64,000 bases of DNA from CAYUYV01 sp050331455 (lineage in GTDB: Bacteria > Pseudomonadota > Alphaproteobacteria > JAJFIK01): NCBI GenBank assembly GCA_050331455.1, contig JBHJGV010000043.1, positions 19,981 to 83,980 of the forward strand, given 5' to 3'. Numbering within the stretch: the stretch's first letter is position 1; the number at the start of each line of letters is the position of its first letter. Below the pieces are notes generated by a model. It saw only the letters and a program-made list of their open reading frames with translations. It was not told where the DNA came from and made no database searches. Of this stretch, positions 1-8,020 are shown in pieces. Position numbers and translations under genes: made by a program.

Positions 1-272
1 ATAAGATGCTCGGCATTGAAGGCTGCATTCGAGCCACTGAGATCGACCGAACTCAGGGCGCCGTCCGCAACCTCAAAGGCTGGCGTGGTGCCACTGGGAT
101 TGGTTGCGAAATCCGGGACGGCAGTCAGCCCGTCAAAATCGAACGTCGTCAGGTTGCGCGCCTGCTCGAACGACGCACGATCCGTGAAAACCGTCTGGGC
201 CATGGCCGGGGCGGCCAGCAGCATGGCACTCACCACGGTCAAGAAACGACCAAGAACTCTCCAACACGACAT
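1..272 (-). CDS. Exported protein of unknown function (3' part outside window)
   Basis: The reading frame starts at ATG 272 and runs off the left edge, so about 90 residues are visible. Residues 1-25 look like a Sec signal peptide: charged start, hydrophobic stretch and an Ala-x-Ala type end (APAMAQ). The mature part begins TVFTDRASFEQARN and is Phe/Asp/Gly rich, a style common in exported proteins of the PEP-CTERM type, but the diagnostic C-terminus is not in view. A GGGAG ribosome-binding site lies about 10 bases before the ATG. Function cannot be assigned. Confidence 0.6.
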   Translation of the reverse strand, partial: MSCWRVLGRFLTVVSAMLLAAPAMAQTVFTDRASFEQARNLTTFDFDGLTAVPDFATNPSGTTPAFEVADGALSSVDLSGSNAAFNAEHL

Positions 273-746
273 AAAACAGGCTCCCCAAAAAGAAGGACAG
301 GCGCTCAGGTTTCATCGGGCCTGGAAGGCCGTGGACCTGGAAGGCCTCGGACCTTGAAGACCGAACGCGTCACCACGCGCTGGAGGTTCGCAAGGATGAT
401 GACTCTAACAAAACATGCAGCCACCCGTCGTCACGACGGATCGCCTATACATCACCCGCCTCACGCCTTAGCCCCCTGAAAACAGGCCGATGAACGCGCC
501 CCTCATGACAACCGAACTAAACCTACGCCATCGATATATAAACGTACTGCATCATTTCGGAACAGTCACCTCCAAACGATCAATGCCGCCCGGCTTAGGG
601 TGTCCTGCGATTGCGATTGGGGCCCGCACAGGCGCCGGAGTCGGCAATGCGCGGCGCGCATCCCTCGCGTCCGCAGCACAAACGCATGATACTGGGAAGC
701 AAGAGGCGCGCCGTCATGCCGGCGCCATGCGCAAGGAGTGAAAGAC
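273..746. other. Intergenic region between divergent genes
   Basis: I see no convincing gene. It separates the minus-strand exported protein from the plus-strand thioesterase and should hold both promoters. The stretch around 520-560 is AT-rich compared with its surroundings and is the likeliest promoter zone, but no clear -35/-10 pair stands out. Confidence 0.4.
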
Positions 747-1199
747 GTGGCGGAAACCATGATCGATCCGGCGTGGGCAGAGGACTATCCGCCCAATATT
801 CAGGCCATCCTGCGCAAGCCCAGTCCGGCGAGCGCCTTTCTGGGCCTTGAGCTTGTGGCCTTCGATCGGGAAGCGGGGTTGGCCCGTATGGCATTCCATG
901 CCGGCGAGCAGCTTTGCAACAAATGGGGCGGGCTGCATGGCGGCATGGTGGCTGCCATGCTCGACGATGCGATTTCCATCGCCATGGGTCTTGCCGTCGA
1001 GTGGGGGGAGATCACGCCGACCTTCGAGCTGAAGACAAGTTTCATCGCCGTGGGCCGGCCCGGCCGGCTCGAAGCCATTGGGCAGGTCGTCAAGCGCGGC
1101 GGGTCCGTTGGCTTTGTCGAAGCCCGCCTGTGGGATGCCGAAGCCAATCTCATCGCGACGGCTTCGGCCACATTGGGGATCCGCAAACACAAGCGGTGA
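747..1199 (+). CDS. PaaI family hotdog thioesterase
   Basis: A 150-residue single-domain hotdog protein. The motif GGLHGGMVAAMLDDAISIAMG is the PaaI/YbgC-like signature in which an HGG turn precedes the long helix carrying the acidic catalytic residue (Asp of MLDD). Such enzymes hydrolyse acyl- or aryl-CoA thioesters in the cytoplasm; the substrate cannot be read from sequence. I chose GTG 747 because AAGGAG at 733-738 sits 8 bases before it. GTG 738 overlaps that site, and ATG 759 is a further in-frame option. No partner gene is adjacent. Confidence 0.85.
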   Translation: MAETMIDPAWAEDYPPNIQAILRKPSPASAFLGLELVAFDREAGLARMAFHAGEQLCNKWGGLHGGMVAAMLDDAISIAMGLAVEWGEITPTFELKTSFIAVGRPGRLEAIGQVVKRGGSVGFVEARLWDAEANLIATASATLGIRKHKR

Positions 1200-1456
1200 C
1201 GGATTATTGTCCGCCTCCGGACACCCCGAACATGGCCTTGGTGTAGAGCGCGCCAAGGCCATGGGCGCCGCCGTGAGTCTTCACGATGTCATTGGTCTGA
1301 ACATAGGTCTTGCCCCGGGCCCCGTCTCGCTGCAGCGTTCGGCGGGGTCCGTGAGCCTGGTGCGGCGGACACCGAAGCGGGCAGCGCCATGACCGTCGCA
1401 CCGGAATGATCATTTTGGGCCTCAACGGGGGCTGGCCGATGCGTTACCCTGGCCGA

Positions 1457-3475
1457 ATGGATAGGCGATCTTTCTTTCCTCCGGGCGCCGCTCTGTTTGC
1501 CCTGGCTGCGCTGGCCGGCCCAGCGGATGCCGCGGCCCCGCCGAGACGCAGCGACGTGCCGCCCATGGATGAAATCGTGGTGACGGGCGGGCGGCTGGCT
1601 GGCGCCCGGGCGGCCTCGACCCTGTTTTCCTTCGATGCCGAGGGCAGCGACGCCACCCGGGCCGGCGATCTGTCCGGGGTCCTGCGCTTTGCCCCGTCGG
1701 CGGCGATCCAGACCAATTCGCGCGGCGAAACCCTGGTCTATTTGCGCGGGGCGGGCGAGCGCCAGACGGCCCTGTTTTTCGCCGGCGCACCCATCAACAT
1801 CCCCTGGGATAACCGTTTCAATCTGGACCTGTTTCCGGCTGGCGCTCTTTCGGACATTCACATCACCTCGGGGCCGGCGTCGGTGCTGTTCGGCGCCAAC
1901 ACGGCCGGCGGTGTCATCGAGCTTTCCCCCACCGCCTTTTCCCTGTCGCCGCGCGGCGCGTTCCGCGCCCAGGGCGCCGATGGAGGATTGTGGGAGATTT
2001 CGGCCGACGGGGCGGCCGCGTTCGGGCCTGTGGAGATCACGGCGGCCGCCAGCCATTTGAGCCGGGAAGGCGAGACCCTCTCGGAGGCGGCCAATCTGCC
2101 CTTCTTTCAGGATCCGGCGGGTCTGCGCACCAATACGGATCTTCGGCGCACGAATGGGTTGGTCCGCATCGCTTTCGACCAGAGCGGGCCCTTGCGGATC
2201 TCGGCCAGCGTGCTCGCCGTGGACAGCGCCTTCGGCATCGCGCCGGAGGGCAATGAGGATCCCATTCTGGGACGGCCCCGGTTCTGGCGCTTCCCGGACA
2301 GCCATATGGTGCTCGGTGTCCTGAATGCCGGCTACCAGACCCGATCAGGCTTCGATGTCTCCTCCGCCTTCTGGGTTCAGCAGGCGGGCCAGACCATCGA
2401 TAGTTTCGCGTCCGATGCCTATACCCTGCTCGAGGATACCCAACAGGACCGGGACCGGACCGTGGGCCTGCGCACGGTCATGGTCCAGGACTGGGGGCGG
2501 CACGCCCTGCGCGGATCCTTCAGTATCGCCGATGCCCGCCACGAACAGACCGACCGCGCCTTCGACGCCGCAGCCGTGGTCGAGGACGAAACGGCGGTGT
2601 TCCGGCGGCGGACCTTCAGTCTGGGCGCAGAATATGAGATAACCTTCGGGGCGCTCAGCTTGATGGCCGGGGCGGGCGGTGACATCCTGCAATCCCGGGA
2701 GACGGGGGGGCGGGACAGTGCCGGGGGCCTTGCCGCCTGGAGCGTGATCGGCGCCGTGAACTGGCAGATCGACGACCGCTGGTCCCTGTCCGCCTCGGCG
2801 GGGCGCAAGCCGCGCCTGCCCACCCAGCGGGAGCTGTTCGGCGAGGCCGTCGGCCGGTTCCTGCTCAATCCGGATCTGGGTCCGGAGATCCCCATACAAG
2901 TGGAGGCGGCGGTCCAGTACGAGGGCGAGCGGATCCGCTTCACGGTCACGCCCTTCGCCACGTTCACGGATGGAACCATCGACCAGCAGACCGTTATCCT
3001 GGATGGCGTATCGCGCCGGCAGCGGATCAATCTGGAAGGCTCGCGTGCCTTCGGCGTGGATATGGAAGGGCGCGCCGAGATCACCGACCGTTTGACCCTG
3101 TCAGGCCATGTCAGCCTGCTGAATCTGCGCCGGCGGGGCGACACGGAGGGTCTCGATGCCCGCTTCATCGCCGAGCGGCCTTCACTGCTGGGTCTGATCG
3201 CAGCGGACTATAGGGATCCCTCGGGCGCCCGGGTTCGGCTGGAGGCTCTGCGCCGGGGGCGGGCCTTTTCCCTTGGCGATGACGGGTTTGTGGCGTTGCC
3301 GCGCTCGACGCAGGTCAATCTGGAACTGGCCTTCGCGCCGCCGCTTCCGTCCCGCATGGATGTGGAGGTCTTTTTGCGGGCGAACAACTTGGCCGATGCG
3401 CGTGTCGAGCCGCAACTCGGCCTGCCCGCGCCCGGCCGAACGGTCCGTGGTGGCATCAGGATCGCTTTTGAGTGA
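1457..3475 (+). CDS. TonB-dependent outer-membrane receptor
   Basis: About 672 residues. A signal peptide (MDRRSFFPPGAALFALAALA...) is followed by a TonB-box-like DEIVVTGG. The plug domain (roughly residues 50-160) has the usual RGAGERQTALFFAGAP and SGPASVLFGANTAGGVIEL elements. The rest is an alternating beta-barrel with a receptor-like RKPRLPTQRELFGE block and a terminal aromatic segment ending GIRIAFE. Such receptors import chelated metals, cobalamin or other scarce solutes with energy from TonB; the ligand is not evident and no riboswitch or Fur box was recognised upstream. ATG 1457 was chosen because it begins the signal peptide; an in-frame ATG lies at 1406. The 3' end abuts a broken acetyltransferase gene. 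Confidence 0.9.
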   Translation: MDRRSFFPPGAALFALAALAGPADAAAPPRRSDVPPMDEIVVTGGRLAGARAASTLFSFDAEGSDATRAGDLSGVLRFAPSAAIQTNSRGETLVYLRGAGERQTALFFAGAPINIPWDNRFNLDLFPAGALSDIHITSGPASVLFGANTAGGVIELSPTAFSLSPRGAFRAQGADGGLWEISADGAAAFGPVEITAAASHLSREGETLSEAANLPFFQDPAGLRTNTDLRRTNGLVRIAFDQSGPLRISASVLAVDSAFGIAPEGNEDPILGRPRFWRFPDSHMVLGVLNAGYQTRSGFDVSSAFWVQQAGQTIDSFASDAYTLLEDTQQDRDRTVGLRTVMVQDWGRHALRGSFSIADARHEQTDRAFDAAAVVEDETAVFRRRTFSLGAEYEITFGALSLMAGAGGDILQSRETGGRDSAGGLAAWSVIGAVNWQIDDRWSLSASAGRKPRLPTQRELFGEAVGRFLLNPDLGPEIPIQVEAAVQYEGERIRFTVTPFATFTDGTIDQQTVILDGVSRRQRINLEGSRAFGVDMEGRAEITDRLTLSGHVSLLNLRRRGDTEGLDARFIAERPSLLGLIAADYRDPSGARVRLEALRRGRAFSLGDDGFVALPRSTQVNLELAFAPPLPSRMDVEVFLRANNLADARVEPQLGLPAPGRTVRGGIRIAFE

Positions 3476-3537
3476 CGGCTCCCTGTGTGAGGGGCAAGCA
3501 TTGTCAATGCAGCGCGGCCGGACCAGTTTCCGTGCAC

Positions 3538-3747
3538 GCCATCGATTATAACCGCTGAAAGGGCCACGTGGCCCACGACGGTGCCGTTCTCGTCGGCTAT
3601 GAGGGACAGGGTCAGGTCACCATCGTCGCGCAGTTGCCGGATAATCTGCGCTTCGGTTCCATCAGCGAAAGGCATCGGCTCAAACGCGGTTGCCGTAAGG
3701 TGATGAATGGCGTCGACATCGCCAGGATGTTCCTTTCGAATGAGCAT
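3538..3747 (-). pseudogene. Truncated GNAT family N-acetyltransferase
   Basis: From ATG 3747, about 70 residues match the N-terminus of a YhbS-like GNAT acetyltransferase: MLIRKEHPGDVDAIHHLTATAF, then ...SLIADENGTVVGHVALSAV. A full-length homologue would continue into the acetyl-CoA-binding V-x-P-x-x-Q/R-G-x-G/A loop. Here the frame instead enters sequence with no GNAT character (GNWSGRAALTML...), antisense to the end of the TonB receptor. The catalytic core is missing, so the gene is broken. The simplest reading is a deletion or rearrangement that joined the receptor's 3' end to the acetyltransferase's 5' end near 3480-3540. Confidence 0.75.
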
Positions 3748-3892
3748 GTGTCACCTGCCTTCCGCTTCGCAGCTGTTGGCCTCGTTTCCATTCCCTTTCC
3801 TCATGCCGTTGGCACCCTGCTGATCGTAAGATATCACGCAATGCTTGGTGAGGTATTTTCGGTCCGTGTGATGATCAATAATTGGTGGCGGA

Positions 3893-4693
3893 TCATGCCG
3901 CGCCGATCGTCATCATCACCGGAACATGGTCGGACGGGCGTTCCCAGCCCCGGGCATCCCGAATGATTTCGACGGCGCCGGCCCGGGCCTCAAGCGCAGG
4001 GGTGACCCAGATGTGATCGAGCCGGCGCCCCCGGTTGGAGGCCGCCCAATCCCGAGCCCGGTAGCTCCACCAAGTATAGACCTTCTCCGGCTCCGGCCAT
4101 GTCGTGCGGGTGATGTCGAGAAAAGCCCGGGACGACTGCACCCGGTCCAGATGCTCTACTTCGATGGGCGTGTGGCTGACCACACCCAGCATCTGCTTGT
4201 GACTCCACACATCGTTTTCCCCGGGCGCGACATTGAGATCGCCCAGGACCATCACGCGGTCGGTCTCGTTCCGGGCGCCCAGCCAGTCCGCCATTTCCGT
4301 CAGGAAAGACAGTTTGTGCTCAAATTTCTCGTTTTCCTCCCGGTCCGGAACGTCGCCACCGGAGGGAACATAGAAATTATGGATTTCGATCCCGTCACCC
4401 ACGGTCACACTCACATGGCGGGCGTCCTTCTTGCCGCAAAAGGATTCCTTATGCGTTGCGTCGAAGGGAATGCGGGAGACCGTCGCGACGCCGTGATAGC
4501 CCTTCTGGCCGTTCATCGCGATATGCTCATACCCCAAGTCGTGGAAAATCTTTGTGGGGAATTTCGGGTCCGGCACCTTGGTCTCCTGGAGGCACAGAAT
4601 GTCCGGGTCGTGGGCGCGCAAAAAGCGCTGCACCAGATCGACCCGCAGGCGAACCGAATTGATGTTCCAGGTGGCGATCTTCATGGCCGTCAT
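3893..4693 (-). CDS. xthA: Exodeoxyribonuclease III
   Basis: 266 residues, normal for the ExoIII/APE family. The fold motifs are present in order: KIATWNINSVR near the start, LCLQETK (metal-binding Glu), GDLNVAP (catalytic Asp-Asn) and RLDHIWV plus SDHVPV (Asp-His pair). It cleaves DNA 5' to abasic sites and removes 3' blocking groups during base-excision repair. ATG 4693 is preceded by GAAAGG; a second in-frame ATG at 4684 is possible. The gene ends the ftsK-lolA-xthA neighbourhood typical of alphaproteobacteria, interrupted here by two extra genes. Confidence 0.95.
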   Translation of the reverse strand: MTAMKIATWNINSVRLRVDLVQRFLRAHDPDILCLQETKVPDPKFPTKIFHDLGYEHIAMNGQKGYHGVATVSRIPFDATHKESFCGKKDARHVSVTVGDGIEIHNFYVPSGGDVPDREENEKFEHKLSFLTEMADWLGARNETDRVMVLGDLNVAPGENDVWSHKQMLGVVSHTPIEVEHLDRVQSSRAFLDITRTTWPEPEKVYTWWSYRARDWAASNRGRRLDHIWVTPALEARAGAVEIIRDARGWERPSDHVPVMMTIGAA

Positions 4694-4783
4694 GCCGGAC
4701 CTTTCGTTAAGCGGGCGCCTTGGGTTGGGGCCATGGCCTGAAAAAGGGCCTGAAAAAAGGGCCCCGGAAAATGGGACGGGCAG

Positions 4784-5419
4784 TCAAAAGAGATTGAAGG
4801 TGGACCCTGCGATGCCGATGGGCCAACGCCCCGCCTCGAACAGGGCGAATTTGGCCGCGAAGGGGTGGCTATCCTCCGCCCGCCCGGTGATGAGGGTCAG
4901 GGCAGCCAGGTGACAGGCCTGGACGGCGCCGCCGGCGGCGGCATTCACGACCTGCCGGTCGGTCACGTCCCACAAGGCTGCCACCTCCGCGATGCTCGAC
5001 CGGACAGGCCCGGCCGCCTCGGCCGCGATATGGGTCAAGGCGACCTCCGTCACCTCCTCACCGAGGCCATCGACCGCTTCCACGGTCAGGGCGGCGCGGA
5101 TCTGCTCCTCGGCCTCCCAGGCGGGACTTTCCAGGTCAAAGGCCGTCGCCGCATCCGCCGCATCGAGCCAGTCGGCAACAGTTGCCAAGGACACATCCGG
5201 AAAGCCCAGCCCGTCGAGATAATGCTGGGCATGGGTCCGGACGGCCCGGTTCGGCGCGCTGCCCACATCGCGGAACCAGGCGGCGCGCCGGACGCTTTCC
5301 AGAAAGGGTTTGATGAGGGCGAGCCGGGGGGCTTCCTCGATCAAGCCTTCAAGGTCGTCATCGGACAGGGGCGGAACAGACTGTGCGTCTTCGTCAAAGG
5401 GGAACTGTTGATCGCTCAT
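4784..5419 (-). CDS. Conserved hypothetical protein, acidic, cytoplasmic
   Basis: 211 residues, strongly acidic at the N-terminus (FPFDEDAQSVPPLSDDDLEGLIEEAP) and Ala-rich and helical afterwards. I see no signal peptide, membrane segment or metal motif. A central WLDAADAATAFDLESPAWEAEE segment and a C-terminal VTDRQVVNAAAGGAVQACHLAAL helix suggest an all-helical domain. I do not recognise the family. It lies 90 bases upstream of xthA on the same strand with no terminator between them, so the two may be co-transcribed. A terminator hairpin at 5502-5539 separates it from the glutamine synthetase homologue further upstream. Confidence 0.7.
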   Translation of the reverse strand: MSDQQFPFDEDAQSVPPLSDDDLEGLIEEAPRLALIKPFLESVRRAAWFRDVGSAPNRAVRTHAQHYLDGLGFPDVSLATVADWLDAADAATAFDLESPAWEAEEQIRAALTVEAVDGLGEEVTEVALTHIAAEAAGPVRSSIAEVAALWDVTDRQVVNAAAGGAVQACHLAALTLITGRAEDSHPFAAKFALFEAGRWPIGIAGSTFNLF

Positions 5420-5818
5420 GGCCCGGTTTTGTAATGGCCGGACCGGATCTTGTCACGGGGCCATGTCCGGGCCGGCGGGGCTGGTGCAAATGGGCGCGCA
5501 CAAAAAACGCCCGGCCGCAGGGGGGGCGTGCCGGGCGTTCCGCGCTTCTCGCGCAGGGGCGCCGGGAGGGGACCGGCGCTCAGCGGACGGGCGCATCCGG
5601 GGAGGGGGGGCTTTCCGGTGAGCGCCTAAATCATCCGCCTATGCGAAGAGTTAAATATCATGGTTCGGGATTCAAGAGATCCAGCCTGTTGCTTTGATAC
5701 TTTTCTCAAATCGCCTTGAATTATGGAGAATAGGTGGCCAATTCCACGCATCTGTCATGGACAAGCCCCGCCTTTCCAAGAGTCCTGGCGGCTTTCATTA
5801 CTGTTTGTCACCCAGGTG
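5420..5818. other. Intergenic region with a terminator
   Basis: About 400 bases between two minus-strand genes. It contains the intrinsic terminator at 5502-5539 and an AT-richer stretch (5635-5730). I see no gene. Confidence 0.5.
5502..5539 (-). terminator. Intrinsic terminator after the glutamine synthetase homologue
   Basis: Perfect 10-bp stem: AACGCCCGGC (5506-5515) pairs with GCCGGGCGTT (5530-5539), with a 14-base loop. Read on the minus strand, the stem runs into TTTTTTG (plus-strand A-run 5502-5507). That fits a Rho-independent terminator about 280 bases beyond the stop of the gene at 5819-7213. Confidence 0.75.
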
Positions 5819-7213
5819 TCATACATTGAGCAAAAGGTGCTCGCGCTCCCACGGGCTGATGACCTGTTGGTAGGCGTCATGTTCCTCGCCCTTCACGTCC
5901 AGAAACAGGCTGACAAAATCCCGGCCGAGGATTTCGTGCAGGGCGTCGCTCTGGCGCATCAGGTCGAGGGCGTGGAGCAGGTGGCGCGGCAGGGCGTAGG
6001 ACTCCAGCTCATAGGCGCTGCCCCCCACCGGCATGGTCGGTGTCAGACCCTGCAGAATGCCCAGATAGCCGCAGGCGAGGGATGCCGCAATCGCGAGATA
6101 GGGATTGGCATCGGCGCCGGGCACCCGGTTCTCCACCCGCCGGGCCGCCGGGCCTGAATGGGGCACCCGCAGGCCTACGGTCCGGTTCTCGTGCCCCCAA
6201 TGGGTGTTGATCGGGGCGGAGAAATATTTGAGCACCCGGCGATAGGAATTCACATAGGGCGCAAACAGGGCCATGGCCGCCGGCATGTGCTTTTGCATAC
6301 CGGCGATGTGAGCATGGAACTGGCTGGAATCCGCATTGGTCTGCGGATCGGCGAACAGATTGCAGCCCGTCCGCACGTCGATCACGTTCTGGTGGATGTG
6401 CATGGCGCTGCCCGGTTCATGCTCATAGGGCTTGGCCATGAAGGTCGCATAGACCCCATGTTTCAGGGCCGCCTGACGGACCGTCCGCTTAAAGAGGAAC
6501 ACCTGGTCCGCCAGCGCAAGCGCCTCGCCGTGATTGAAATTGATCTCCACCTGGGCGATGCCGGACTCATGGGTCAGGGTGTCGATGTCGATCCCCTGGG
6601 CGTCGCAGAAGTCGTACATGTCCTCGAAGAGGGGATCGAACTCGTTGACCACATCGATGCCGTAGGACTGGCGCCCGGACTCCGGCCGTCCGGACCGACC
6701 GACAGGCGGCTCCAGCGGATAGTCCGGATCAGGATTGGTTTTGGCCAGGAAGAACTCAAGCTCCGGCGCGATGACCGGCTCCCACCCTTGCGCTGCGTAA
6801 AAATTCAGCACCCGGCGCAGGACATGGCGGCTCGCGAGCGTCACCGGCGCGCCGTCATGATAGATGGCATCGCAGATCACCTGGGCGGTGGGTTCCTCGT
6901 ACCAGGGCACGATGCGGATCGAGGTGGGGTCCGGCACCAGGGTGATGTCGGGCTCCGTCTCGGAGATCACGGGACTGTCGGCCATGTCGCCGGTGACGAG
7001 CTGTCCGTAAACGGATTCCGGCAGGCGCAGGGCGCCGCCGGCAAGGGTCGAGAGGAATTTCCGGGTGGGCAGGATCTTGCCCCGGGGGATCCCGGCAATA
7101 TCCGGGATCATGCATTCGACTTCGGTCACGCCCCGGGATTTGAGCCAGTGCTCGATGTCGCCGGCACCGTCATGCGGAATAGGCAGAGTCGTCGGCAGCG
7201 CGGCGGTGGTCAT
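5819..7213 (-). CDS. Glutamine synthetase family protein (PuuA-like)
   Basis: 464 residues. The N-terminal beta-grasp contains MIPDIAGIPRGK. The catalytic domain shows APELEFF (metal-binding Glu), NFNHGEA, the HIHQN block of the ATP site and the ENRTVGLRVP/ENRVPGADANPY glutamate and metal loops. It is closest in style to gamma-glutamylputrescine synthetases and other glutamine-synthetase-like ligases that join glutamate to an amine, rather than to GlnA: the adenylylation-site region typical of GlnA is absent. It lies 6 bases downstream of lolA, so it is probably co-transcribed. The true amine substrate is unknown, and no puu-type catabolic genes are adjacent. Confidence 0.85.
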   Translation of the reverse strand: MTTAALPTTLPIPHDGAGDIEHWLKSRGVTEVECMIPDIAGIPRGKILPTRKFLSTLAGGALRLPESVYGQLVTGDMADSPVISETEPDITLVPDPTSIRIVPWYEEPTAQVICDAIYHDGAPVTLASRHVLRRVLNFYAAQGWEPVIAPELEFFLAKTNPDPDYPLEPPVGRSGRPESGRQSYGIDVVNEFDPLFEDMYDFCDAQGIDIDTLTHESGIAQVEINFNHGEALALADQVFLFKRTVRQAALKHGVYATFMAKPYEHEPGSAMHIHQNVIDVRTGCNLFADPQTNADSSQFHAHIAGMQKHMPAAMALFAPYVNSYRRVLKYFSAPINTHWGHENRTVGLRVPHSGPAARRVENRVPGADANPYLAIAASLACGYLGILQGLTPTMPVGGSAYELESYALPRHLLHALDLMRQSDALHEILGRDFVSLFLDVKGEEHDAYQQVISPWEREHLLLNV

Positions 7214-7219
7214 GGGTCC

Positions 7220-7897
7220 TCATTCATCCCAGCCGTCGGGCTGTTCGAAGCGGAACAGGGAGCGCGGCAGCTTCATGCCCTCCTTGACGTCCTTCAGCGT
7301 GATCGTGGTCTCAACGCCCTGGGCGTCGATGATCACCCACTGGCGCAAGGCCAGGGTCGGCTCCTCATGGATCAAGGTGATCTGACCCGCGGCGACGCCT
7401 TCGTCCTCCCGGGCCGTGATGAAGAGCCGATCGTCCCGCCGCTCGACAGAGATGATGTCCACGTCGTCGGCGAGGTCGATCTTGCGGGCCAGGATGACCT
7501 TCAGCGGCGTGGCGCTGAGCGGATAGGTGTTCACGGTCTCAAGCTGCTTGTCGATCACGGCCACCACAGTGCCGTCGGCGACCAGTTCGATTGTGGCGGG
7601 CGGGTCGTAAACAAACCGCAGACGCCCGGGCTTGCGCATCCAGAATTGTCCGCCGCCCAGGCCCTGGTCGGACACCTGGAAGAAGCGGCCCTGCATGGTC
7701 TTGATGCCGTTGAGATATTTGCTGACCCGGTCGAGATCCGTCAGGTCCCGTTCGCTCAAATGGTCGTTGCGGTCCGCTGCCAGGGCCGCCGGTACGATGC
7801 CTCCGGTCTCGAAGGCGGATGCCGCCACAAAAAGCAGGGCCACGGAGAGGAGCAGGCGCATCGCAGCGGCGCGCGCCCGGTCGTGCAAAATCGGCAT
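7220..7897 (-). CDS. lolA: Outer-membrane lipoprotein carrier protein LolA
   Basis: 225 residues. It has a signal peptide with a hydrophobic core (LLLSVALLFVAASAF), then the LolA fold: LNGIKTMQGRFFQVSDQG, GQFWMRKPGRLRFVYDPP and VVAVIDKQLETVNTYPL are the family's conserved beta-strand blocks. LolA receives lipoproteins from the inner-membrane LolCDE complex and carries them across the periplasm. ATG 7897 was chosen because GGGGA lies about 10 bases upstream; ATG 7861 would give a shorter leader. It sits between ftsK and xthA, its usual place in alphaproteobacteria. Confidence 0.92.
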   Translation of the reverse strand: MPILHDRARAAAMRLLLSVALLFVAASAFETGGIVPAALAADRNDHLSERDLTDLDRVSKYLNGIKTMQGRFFQVSDQGLGGGQFWMRKPGRLRFVYDPPATIELVADGTVVAVIDKQLETVNTYPLSATPLKVILARKIDLADDVDIISVERRDDRLFITAREDEGVAAGQITLIHEEPTLALRQWVIIDAQGVETTITLKDVKEGMKLPRSLFRFEQPDGWDE

Positions 7898-8020
7898 GTC
7901 GGCAATCCCCAAGAGCGTTGACGGCGACCGGCGGCGCGGGAGTCGCGCCCGCCGGCTTCACGCATGATAGGGACTGGCCCTTTGCGGCGAAACAGGGACT
8001 TGTTCCGCGGCAAAACCCGG

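Noticed and set aside
714..1262. Long minus-strand open frame opposite the thioesterase gene
   Set aside because: It is a shadow of the plus-strand gene: no start signal, no domain, and the plus frame has clear hotdog motifs.
1200..1456. Search for a cobalamin riboswitch or Fur box before the TonB receptor
   Set aside because: Neither the B12-box core nor a Fur-like palindrome is visible, so the receptor's ligand stays unassigned.
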